Both the position numbers and the translations under genes were made by a program. Below, piece after piece: positions 7,335 through 12,506 of a DNA stretch of 12,506 nt (position 1 is the stretch's first letter; each line of letters opens with the position of its first letter). The notes below the pieces were generated by a model. It was not told where the DNA came from. It made no database searches and worked only from the letters and a program-made list of their open reading frames with translations. Source of the DNA: Pseudomonadota bacterium (GTDB lineage Bacteria > Pseudomonadota > Gammaproteobacteria > JAKAQQ01); the NCBI GenBank assembly GCA_021852325.1, contig JAJZNM010000042.1:1-12506 (forward strand), given 5' to 3'.

Positions 7335-8307
7335 AGCCGATCGGGAGTGGCGTCCCATTCAGCCGGTGCCACTCCTGGATGCCGTCCCAGATCTCGGACG
7401 CGGTTTCGGCATACCAGAAAAGTTCCCGGTCTTCCGGATCGATCACGCCTTCCGCGACCAGGAAATCGATGTTGACGGCCTGTCGCCAGTAGGCTGCTCC
7501 CACGAGGATCACCGGGACCGGAGCCATGACCCGGGTCTGGATCAGGGCCAGCGTTTCGAACAGTTCGTCGAAGGTGCCATATCCTCCGGGGAAGGCCACG
7601 AGCGCGCGGGCGCGTTGGAGGAAGTGGAACTTCCGGGTCGCAAAATAGTGGAACCGGAAGCACAACCCGGGAGTGATATAGGGGTTCGGGTACTGTTCAT
7701 GGGGAAGCGTGATGTTGAGCCCGATCGATTCGGCCCCCACATCGAAACTCCCACGGTTCGCGGCCTCCATGATCCCGGGGCCGCCGCCGGTCATGATCCA
7801 GAGCCTTTGGGATGCGGGAGGCCGCTGGAGCCGGTTGACCCGTCGCGCAAACTCGCGCGCGACCTCATAATAGCCGCTGTTTCGGGCCAGCCGTTCCGCA
7901 ATGGCAGCCCGCTCTCGCAGCACGGGATCGTCCGGGTGCTCGGCGAGCGCGGACCGGGCCTGTTCAAAATGGGCTTCGGCCACGGCCGGTTCACGCAGGC
8001 GCGTACTTCCAAAAACCACGATCGTGGCGTCAACGTGTTTGTCCTGGAGACAGGATTCGGTTTTGGCGTAATCCAGAAGGAGCCGCATGCCGCGGGTTTC
8101 GCGCCGGGCGAGAAACTCGACATCGGCGAAGGCTTCACGGTACGTCGGGCTCTCGAGGATGGCAGCGAGACGCCCGGGGGCTTCCGGGTCTTCACTGACC
8201 GGCTTGGGCGCAACATTCGGCAGCGGAATACGTCGTGTCTTGGGAGGTGGGGCGGTGGAGATGGCGTCTTTGGGCCTCTCTCGCCTGAGACCCGGCTTCT
8301 GGTCCAT
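7333..8307 (-). CDS. LOG-family protein (nucleotide phosphoribohydrolase-like)
   Basis: LOG-family enzymes cleave the base-ribose bond of nucleoside 5'-monophosphates; plant-type members release active cytokinins, while many bacterial members have unproven substrates. The signature elements are GGGPGIMEAANRG (174-186 with this start), ATRKFHFL (223-230) with the Arg/Lys pair, and PGGYGTFDELFE (240-251) with the catalytic Glu. At 324 residues it is longer than the roughly 190-residue cytokinin-activating type because of an N-terminal extension. The first 45 or so residues are rich in Pro, Arg and Lys and look disordered. The reading frame is open up to 8412, but I chose the ATG at 8305-8307 because a good promoter lies just upstream and the longer form would overlap the ogt end. 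No clear Shine-Dalgarno is seen. Confidence 0.87.
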   Translation of the reverse strand: MDQKPGLRRERPKDAISTAPPPKTRRIPLPNVAPKPVSEDPEAPGRLAAILESPTYREAFADVEFLARRETRGMRLLLDYAKTESCLQDKHVDATIVVFGSTRLREPAVAEAHFEQARSALAEHPDDPVLRERAAIAERLARNSGYYEVAREFARRVNRLQRPPASQRLWIMTGGGPGIMEAANRGSFDVGAESIGLNITLPHEQYPNPYITPGLCFRFHYFATRKFHFLQRARALVAFPGGYGTFDELFETLALIQTRVMAPVPVILVGAAYWRQAVNIDFLVAEGVIDPEDRELFWYAETASEIWDGIQEWHRLNGTPLPIG

Positions 8308-8335
8308 GCTGGTTCGATCTTGAACAGGAGAGAGC

Positions 8336-8363
8336 ACTATAGCATGGAGCCCGTCGCTTCCAA
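8336..8363 (-). promoter_or_regulatory. Candidate sigma70 promoter for the LOG gene
   Basis: On the minus strand, TTGGAA (8358-8363) and TATAGT (8336-8341) are separated by 16 bases and match the sigma70 consensus at 4 of 6 and 5 of 6 positions. The predicted transcript would begin about 20 bases before the ATG at 8305-8307. This supports that start over the longer reading frame and allows LOG expression independent of ogt. Confidence 0.45.
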
Positions 8364-8390
8364 GCGCCGGGCGACCTGGTCTCGCCTCAT
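8337..8390 (-). other. Candidate 17-codon micro-ORF after ogt
   Basis: An ATG (8388-8390) overlaps the ogt stop as ATGA and opens a frame of 17 codons (starts MRRDQVARRLE) ending in TAG at 8337-8339, inside the LOG promoter region. No function is known, and overlap with promoter elements makes a coding role doubtful. Confidence 0.12.
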
Positions 8391-8872
8391 GCAGGCCGTG
8401 GCACGCGGACACCTTCGATCGCGAGGAGCATCCGTTTGACCCGAAGCCCGCCGCCGAATCCGGTCAGAGATCCGGTGGAACCGATGACCCGATGGCAGGG
8501 AATCAGAATGGGGATGGGATTGCTACCGACCGCCGCACCCACCGCCCGGGCGGCCCCGGGCTTGTCGACTGCCTGCGCAAGGTCGCCATACGAACGGGTT
8601 TCGCCATACGGGATCCTGGTCAAGGCGGACCACACAGCCAGTTGGAACGGTGTCCCACGAACCACGAGGGGCACCTCGCAGCAGGGGTTTTGGCCGGCAA
8701 AATAACGTTCCAGAAGGTCCATCACGCCCCGGAAGGGTGCCGGATCCCGCTTCCAGTCTGGCGCCGGACGAACCGGATGACGGCTCTTCCGGAATTCAAT
8801 CATCCGAAGCCCCTCCGCATCTCCCGCGAGCAGCAGTCTTCCGACCGGACTTGGCATCTGCCAGTAATACAT
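8387..8872 (-). CDS. ogt: Methylated-DNA-[protein]-cysteine S-methyltransferase
   Basis: The enzyme removes methyl or larger alkyl groups from O6 of guanine (and O4 of thymine) in DNA by transferring them to its own cysteine, a one-turnover suicide reaction. At 161 residues it matches Ogt/MGMT length. The active-site motif is IPCHRVIGSTGSLTGFGGG (124-142) with acceptor C126. Upstream, IPYGETRSYGDLA (87-99) and KPGAARAVGAAVGSNP (104-119) form the helix-turn-helix, and R109 is the expected arginine finger. A strong GAGGTG Shine-Dalgarno lies 5 bases before the ATG. The gene follows the Ada-AlkA fusion on the same strand after a 48-base gap, so the two are probably co-transcribed. It supplies the O6-alkyl repair domain that the fusion protein lacks. 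Confidence 0.95.
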   Translation of the reverse strand: MYYWQMPSPVGRLLLAGDAEGLRMIEFRKSRHPVRPAPDWKRDPAPFRGVMDLLERYFAGQNPCCEVPLVVRGTPFQLAVWSALTRIPYGETRSYGDLAQAVDKPGAARAVGAAVGSNPIPILIPCHRVIGSTGSLTGFGGGLRVKRMLLAIEGVRVPRPA

Positions 8873-8876
8873 CGTC

Positions 8877-8924
8877 TCACCTCGTCAGGCCATGAGCCTC
8901 GAAAAGGGCGGGCGCGGCCTTCAT
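8877..8924 (-). other. Candidate 15-codon micro-ORF bridging alkA and ogt
   Basis: An ATG (8922-8924) overlaps the stop of the Ada-AlkA gene as ATGA and opens a 15-codon frame, starting MKAAPALF, that ends with TGA at 8877-8879, 4 bases before the ogt ATG. It would carry ribosomes across the gap to the ogt Shine-Dalgarno. It may be chance, because any stop of the form ATGA creates such a frame. Confidence 0.15.
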
Positions 8925-10369
8925 GAACTCGATCCCCGCCAAAGATACATCGCCGCATAGGCACGCCAGGGTTTCCAGGGCTCCGCACGCCTGAGCAGCC
9001 AGCCTTTCGTGAAGAGCCGGTCCTGGCCGGCAACCCGGCGCAAGACCCGGTCTGGCGCCGGGAAGGCATTCGGGTCGTTCAGGACCCGCATCGCCACATA
9101 TTGAATCGTCCATTCCCCAATCCCGTTGATTGACTTGAAGCATTGAGGAAGGTCGCCACCCGTGAGTGCCGCATTGAACACGATCCGCCCATCCGCCACC
9201 GCCCGCGCCAGGGACTGGATGGCATGCTTGCGTGTCCCGGGCAGACCGGCGATCTCCACCTGAGCCAGGGTGGCCGGCTCTGGAAAGGTATGCGTCAAAC
9301 CGTAGGCAGCCATCTCGCCCAGTGGGTGACCGAACGCCATGGTCAGGCGACCCGCCAGGCGAGTGGCCGTCTCAACGCGGATTTGCTGTCCCAGGATGGC
9401 CCGCACCGTCATCTCGAAGCCGTCCCAGGCCCCGGGTACCCGCAAACCCGGGTGGTCCCGGACGAGCGGCGCAAGCAAGGGGTCCCGTGACAGGTGTTGC
9501 GAGACCATTTCCGGATCCGCCGTGAGATCGAACATGGTGCGAATACGGCTGATGATAGTGAGAAGCTGTGCGGGATCCGGGAAGCGGATGCGCACATAGA
9601 GTGCATGCCGGCCTTTGATCCGCCCGACCTCGACGGTGCCGGACATCGAGTTGAGCCGGATGCTCCGGTAGTAACAGCCGTCTCTCACGGCTTCGACTCC
9701 CGGAGTGGCCCGGGCCCCCAGGAAGGCCATGAGCGACTCCCAGTCATACGGTGGGCGATACGCGAGCTCGAACCGGTATTCCTCGGCCCCGGACCCTGCC
9801 CGGTCCGCTTCGGTGAACCGCCTGAGTTCGGTGGGAGACCGCCGGTAGACCTGATGGATCATGTCGTTGAATCGTCGCACACTCTGAAATCCCGCGATCA
9901 AGGCCACTTGGCTCATCGGGAGCCCGGTATCGGTGATGAGCTGCTTCGCAAAATGCAGACGGCGGGTCTGTGCCACGGCGATCGGGCGGGTTCCCAAGTG
10001 CTGCATGAACAGGCGGGAGAGGTGCCGCGCACTCACTCCGACGTGCATCGCCAGAGTGTCGACATCGTCGTCGTCGAGCATGCCCTCCGAGATGAGCCGC
10101 AACGCGTGGTTCACGGTGTCCGATGTACCACGCCAGGCGGGCGTGCCCGGAGCGACCTCGGGGCGGCAACGCAGACAGGGGCGGAACCCGGCGGCGGCGG
10201 CGGCGGCGGCCGTGGGGAAAAAACACACATGGGTGCGCTTCGCATGCGGAGAGGGGCAAATCGGACGGCAATAGATGCCCGTCGAGGTAATTCCAATGAA
10301 AAACCGGCCGTCAAATCGTGGATCCCTCGTGAGTCGGGCCTGTTCGCAAATCGCCAGATCCAGTTCCAC
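8921..10369 (-). CDS. Ada-type regulator fused to AlkA DNA-3-methyladenine glycosylase
   Basis: One protein combines sensing and repair of DNA alkylation. The N-terminal Ada domain has four zinc cysteines, C34 and C38 (GIYCRPIC) and C65 and C68 (FRPCLRC), numbered from the GTG start. C34 is the expected acceptor from methylphosphotriesters, which turns the protein into an activator. An AraC-type helix-turn-helix follows (about 82-186; VALIAGFQSVRRFN). Next are an AlkA N-terminal domain (about 196-305) and a helix-hairpin-helix glycosylase domain with INGIGEWTIQY (414-424) and the catalytic Asp in FPAPDRVL (D440). The frame is open to 10489, but homology begins near RLTRDPRFDGRFF, so I prefer the GTG at 10367-10369 (482 aa). 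A TAAAAT box at 10401-10406 fits that start. Ogt follows downstream. Confidence 0.92.
   Translation of the reverse strand: MELDLAICEQARLTRDPRFDGRFFIGITSTGIYCRPICPSPHAKRTHVCFFPTAAAAAAAGFRPCLRCRPEVAPGTPAWRGTSDTVNHALRLISEGMLDDDDVDTLAMHVGVSARHLSRLFMQHLGTRPIAVAQTRRLHFAKQLITDTGLPMSQVALIAGFQSVRRFNDMIHQVYRRSPTELRRFTEADRAGSGAEEYRFELAYRPPYDWESLMAFLGARATPGVEAVRDGCYYRSIRLNSMSGTVEVGRIKGRHALYVRIRFPDPAQLLTIISRIRTMFDLTADPEMVSQHLSRDPLLAPLVRDHPGLRVPGAWDGFEMTVRAILGQQIRVETATRLAGRLTMAFGHPLGEMAAYGLTHTFPEPATLAQVEIAGLPGTRKHAIQSLARAVADGRIVFNAALTGGDLPQCFKSINGIGEWTIQYVAMRVLNDPNAFPAPDRVLRRVAGQDRLFTKGWLLRRAEPWKPWRAYAAMYLWRGSSS
10189..10209. repeat. (CGG)7 trinucleotide tract within the Ada domain
   Basis: Seven uninterrupted CGG units encode, on the minus strand, a run of seven alanines just before GFRPC in the Ada zinc domain. 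An alanine-rich helix is normal at this place in the family, so the protein is not disturbed, but the pure repeat could be length-variable. Confidence 0.8.
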
Positions 10370-10400
10370 GGAGATGCCCAAGGCGGAAAACGACAGGGCT

Positions 10401-10406
10401 ATTTTA
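10401..10406 (-). promoter_or_regulatory. Candidate -10 box of the Ada-AlkA gene
   Basis: The minus strand reads TAAAAT, a 5 of 6 match to the sigma70 -10, about 31 bases before the preferred GTG start. No good -35 is present, which would suit a promoter activated by methylated Ada. It argues for the GTG start because it lies inside the longer reading frame. Confidence 0.3.
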
Positions 10407-10509
10407 ACGAGAACTCCCCGGGTAACTCGCCATAATCGGACATCATTCCTGCGGGTGCAAACTGCTCGTCCCATGAGACCGTGCATCAACCGGCCATGGG
10501 ACTCCGGGT

Positions 10510-10577
10510 TTCGCGGCGGCAGGGGCCGCGAAGTGCCGGGGGGTGCGGGGGATCCCGCCTAGAAACCTTTTTTTCTA
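10510..10577 (+). terminator. Stacked hairpins and T7 run, orphan terminator-like element
   Basis: Three inverted repeats follow one another. TTCGCGGC (10510-10517) pairs with GCCGCGAA (10525-10532), a perfect 8-bp stem with a 7-base loop. GCGGG (10545-10549) pairs with CCCGC (10554-10558). TAGAAA (10560-10565) pairs with TTTCTA (10572-10577) around the start of a T7 run (10568-10574). The layout suits an intrinsic terminator read on the plus strand, but the nearest upstream gene points the other way. It could end a small RNA or antisense transcript, or insulate the HAF gene. Confidence 0.4.
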
Positions 10578-10730
10578 ATAAAACCAGCCAGTTATGAAGT
10601 TGCTGTTAGCTCTCGATCTTCCCAAGAAACGGGTCCGGAAACGGCCAATGGCGGGATCGCGCGAGCCGATACTGGATTCAACGATTGGGAAGCGAAAGCC
10701 TCCCCCCAAACTCATGAGCGAGGAAGTCCA

Positions 10731-11969
10731 ATGAATACACGAGACCTGATCCGATTCTTCACCACCACGGTCACCCTGGTGCTCCTGCTCGGCACGGCCA
10801 GCGCCCATCCCGTGCGCTACCGGGTCATCAACCTCGGCAATCCGCTTGGCGGCACCGTGAGCCAAGGCAGCAGCATCAACAACCGAAACTGGGTCGCCGG
10901 ATATGCTGAGCTTCCAGGCGATGGCACCATGCACGCCGAGCTGTGGCGGAATGGGCACCCGAATGACCTTGGCACACTCGGCGGACCGAACAGTGCTGTC
11001 GCCTGGCCGAACCACAATGACCGGGGCGAGGTCGTGGGCATTGCGGAGACCGCCGCCCTGAACCCGCTGGGTGAAGCCTGGAGCTGCGGGCTGGCCGTGT
11101 TTCCCACTGTGACCGGCCACGTCTGTCTCGGTTTTGTCTGGCGTGACGGCAAGATGGAACCTCTCCCGACGCTCGGCGGGTATGATGGGTTCGCAACCGG
11201 AATCAACAATCATGGCCAGATTGTTGGCTGGGCCGAAAACACGATCCATGATCCGACTTGTAACGCTAATAACCAAGTACTCCAGTTCGAGGCGGTCATG
11301 TGGACCCGCCACGGGAGCGGGTATCGGGTCCAGGAACTGCCGCCAGCCACCGGAGACTTGGATGGTGCAGCCACCGCCATCAACCAGAAAGGGCAGACCG
11401 TCGGCATTTCCGGAACCTGCGGTGGCGCCATCGGTGGCGAGACCGCCGAGCATATGGTCGTGTGGCGCCATGGCCGGGTCGAGCGGATTTTGCCGACATT
11501 GGGCGGCTCCTACTGGAATACCCCCATGGACATCAATAACCGTGGGAACGTCGTCGGATTTGCCGATCTCCCCGGGGACAGTCCTGGTGCGCCCAACTTC
11601 CAGGCCTTCTTCTGGTCAGGCAAGCCTTTTCCCTGTCACGGCCAGAAAATGACTGGCACCTGTGACCTTGGAACGCTCCCCGGGAACCAGCTGAGCGAAG
11701 CGCTCGGCATCAATGAAAAGGACCAGGTCGTCGGCACGTCATTTGGCGGCACGGCCGCTCAAGACGCTTTCATCTGGCAACACGGTGTCATGACCAACTT
11801 GAACGACCGGGTCCTCGCCGGCACGACGCTCATCCTCATTGATGCCCAGGAGATCAACGATCGCGGGGTAATCACCGGGCAGGCGCTCGATCCTTCGACC
11901 GGCGCATTGGTGGCATTTGAGGCGGTCCCGACGACGGCCACGGGTGATGCCGCCGCCGAGCAACATTGA
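10731..11969 (+). CDS. Exported HAF-repeat protein of unknown function
   Basis: The 412-residue protein has a clear signal peptide (hydrophobic core about 12-24, likely cleavage after TASA, 25/26) and is otherwise made of degenerate repeats of the HAF type. The unit is roughly D-L-G-T-L-G-G, a variable stretch, I-N-N-x-G-x-V-V-G. Copies are visible near 79-104 (DLGTLGGPNSAVAW... EVVGIA), 145-168, 205-226, 254-278 and 312-336, with degenerate ones at 33-57 and 368-384. Such repeats probably fold as beta-strand blades or a propeller-like structure; no catalytic residues are recognised. A GAGGAA Shine-Dalgarno lies 6-7 bases before the ATG. The gene is alone, bounded by hairpins upstream and a strong terminator downstream. 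Role unknown; extracellular or periplasmic location is inferred from the signal peptide. Confidence 0.9.
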   Translation: MNTRDLIRFFTTTVTLVLLLGTASAHPVRYRVINLGNPLGGTVSQGSSINNRNWVAGYAELPGDGTMHAELWRNGHPNDLGTLGGPNSAVAWPNHNDRGEVVGIAETAALNPLGEAWSCGLAVFPTVTGHVCLGFVWRDGKMEPLPTLGGYDGFATGINNHGQIVGWAENTIHDPTCNANNQVLQFEAVMWTRHGSGYRVQELPPATGDLDGAATAINQKGQTVGISGTCGGAIGGETAEHMVVWRHGRVERILPTLGGSYWNTPMDINNRGNVVGFADLPGDSPGAPNFQAFFWSGKPFPCHGQKMTGTCDLGTLPGNQLSEALGINEKDQVVGTSFGGTAAQDAFIWQHGVMTNLNDRVLAGTTLILIDAQEINDRGVITGQALDPSTGALVAFEAVPTTATGDAAAEQH

Positions 11970-11996
11970 GTAGATCCTAAAACGGTTCCTTCGCTT

Positions 11997-12024
11997 GAGG
12001 GCAGGACCACCTGCCCTCTTTTTT
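11997..12024 (+). terminator. Rho-independent terminator of the HAF-repeat gene
   Basis: GAGGGCAGG (11997-12005) and CCTGCCCTC (12010-12018) form a perfect 9-bp GC-rich stem with the 4-base loop ACCA, followed at once by six T (12019-12024). It stands 27 bases after the HAF stop. On the minus strand the same hairpin lies downstream of the tRNAs, preceded by an A-run but not followed by T, so it mainly works on the plus strand. Confidence 0.95.
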
Positions 12025-12117
12025 AGCGGCAGAGCGATCCCCGGGTGTTCAGGGAGGATGTCGGGGCACTCCTGACCAGCGTCATCCGGCAGGCCAAGAT
12101 CTGGAGGAGCAGCAATG

Positions 12118-12191
12118 TGGAGGCCAGGGTCGGGATCGAACCGGCGTAGACGGCTTTGCAGGCCGCTGCATGACCACTCTGCCACCTGGCC
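12118..12191 (-). tRNA. tRNA-Cys (anticodon GCA)
   Basis: The minus strand folds into a complete cloverleaf of 74 bases. The acceptor stem is GGCCAGG/CCTGGCC, the anticodon loop CTGCAAA carries GCA, and the T-loop is GGTTCGATCC. The discriminator base is T (U73, an identity element for Cys) and the 3' CCA is encoded in the DNA. It lies 38 bases downstream of tRNA-Gly and is most likely in the same transcript. Confidence 0.97.
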
Positions 12192-12229
12192 TTCATTTCA
12201 GCATCAAGCCCGGTAGCTCTTGCCTGCAT

Positions 12230-12305
12230 TGGAGCGGGAAACGAGGCTCGAACTCGCGACCTCAACCTTGGCAAGGTTGCGCTCTACCAACTGAGCTATT
12301 CCCGC
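12230..12305 (-). tRNA. tRNA-Gly (anticodon GCC)
   Basis: The minus strand gives a 76-base cloverleaf. The acceptor stem is GCGGGAA/TTCCCGC, the D-arm contains AGCTCAGTTGGTAGAGC, the anticodon stem-loop is CAACC-TTGCCAA-GGTTG with anticodon GCC, and the T-loop is AGTTCGAGCCT. The discriminator is T, and the CCA end is encoded. It is the promoter-proximal member of a Gly-Cys pair, an order also known from the glyW-cysT-leuZ operon of E. coli. Confidence 0.97.
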
Positions 12306-12331
12306 GCGCTTCCGGCTTTTCGATGAATCCG

Positions 12332-12361
12332 ATCATAGCAAAAAAACACGACGGTCGACAA
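12332..12361 (-). promoter_or_regulatory. Candidate promoter of the tRNA-Gly-Cys operon
   Basis: On the minus strand TTGTCG (12356-12361) and TATGAT (12332-12337) are separated by 18 bases, matching the sigma70 consensus at 4 of 6 and 5 of 6 positions. A T7 stretch lies in the spacer. The start point would be about 20 bases before the mature 5' end of tRNA-Gly, a normal distance for a tRNA leader. Confidence 0.5.
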
Positions 12362-12506
12362 CCGGCTGCCCGCTGACGCACCGCGGATCTTGCCGGCATG
12401 GGGAACAAGCGGGTGTTGGCCCGCGTATACTGGCCGAGCTGGGTTCACGAAGCGCTTGAGCCAGATCGGATCGGGACCACGACGATCGGGTGACTCAAGG
12501 GTTGCT

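Larger units (their letters stand above)
10370..10730. other. 361-base divergent intergenic region
   Basis: This gap lies between the Ada-AlkA start and the HAF-repeat gene; if the longer Ada-AlkA start at 10489 is used it shrinks to 241 bases. It holds a TAAAAT -10-like box for the Ada-AlkA gene (10401-10406, minus), three consecutive inverted repeats and a T7 run (10510-10577). A stretch of lower GC (about 10560-10612) follows. No convincing small coding gene or plus-strand promoter for the HAF gene was recognised, and no Ada-box could be named with confidence. Confidence 0.6.

Noticed and set aside
8308..8412. N-terminal extension of the LOG protein to an upstream start at 8412
   Set aside because: The extra 35 residues would overlap the end of ogt and contain the likely LOG promoter; they show no family likeness.
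7303..8439. Plus-strand frame of 378 codons opposite the LOG gene
   Set aside because: Antisense shadow of a well-supported LOG-family protein; no recognisable domain and no suitable ribosome site.
9494..10435. Plus-strand frame of 313 codons opposite the Ada-AlkA fusion
   Set aside because: Includes the glycine run made by the CGG tract and has no domain; it is a shadow of the fusion gene.
10370..10489. N-terminal extension of the Ada-AlkA protein to 10489
   Set aside because: The extra 40 residues precede the usual start of the Ada domain and contain a -10-like box; not excluded fully, since the GTG start has a weak ribosome site.
10575..11471. Minus-strand frame of 298 codons opposite the HAF-repeat gene
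   Set aside because: The plus strand has a signal peptide, a ribosome site, repeats and a terminator; the minus frame has none of these.
1..12506. CRISPR arrays, insertion sequences, transposase or integrase genes, toxin-antitoxin or phage-defence modules
   Set aside because: No regularly spaced repeats, terminal inverted repeats with transposase, or defence-type domains were seen; the gene content is mostly housekeeping, repair and export.

Overview
The window is GC-rich bacterial DNA with a Gram-negative gene set: the start of a System I cytochrome c maturation operon, an exported S9 peptidase and a tRNA-Gly(GCC)/tRNA-Cys(GCA) pair. I read it as a proteobacterium, most likely gamma-type or a close relative. 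This is inferred from gene content and protein likeness, since no sequence search was possible.

Left part, minus strand (1-2837): ccmA-B-C-D-E-F in canonical order, with ccmF cut by the left edge. The A/B, C/D, D/E and E/F junctions are 4-base ATGA stop/start overlaps and the B/C gap is 3 bases, so this is one translationally coupled unit. CcmAB with CcmC and CcmD load haem onto CcmE, and CcmE passes it to CcmF for attachment to apocytochromes c. A perfect TATAAT lies about 106 bases upstream of ccmA, and the leader may encode a 20-codon peptide coupled to the ccmA GTG codon. Upstream on the same strand is a large acyl-CoA dehydrogenase of the 590-residue class (3058-4830).

Middle (4831-7332): a 159-base divergent promoter region separates the dehydrogenase from a plus-strand exported dipeptidyl-peptidase-IV-like serine peptidase (4990-7257). 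The peptidase converges on a LOG-family gene across a short hairpin-rich spacer.

Right-middle, minus strand (7333-10369): an Ada(N-terminal zinc/methyl-acceptor)-AraC-AlkA fusion, then ogt (O6-methylguanine methyltransferase), then a LOG-family protein with a likely promoter of its own. The fusion and ogt form a compact alkylation-damage response and repair cassette.

Right part (10370-12506): a 361-base divergent intergenic region carries stacked hairpins and a T7 run. It is followed by an exported HAF-repeat protein of unknown function ending at a textbook rho-independent terminator. Then come tRNA-Cys and tRNA-Gly on the minus strand, transcribed Gly first, with a plausible sigma70 promoter. 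The last 200 bases hold no gene I can support. No mobile element, CRISPR array or clear novel defence system is visible. The most interesting leads are the ccmA leader peptide, the orphan hairpin/T-run element, the HAF protein and the DNA-alkylation cassette.
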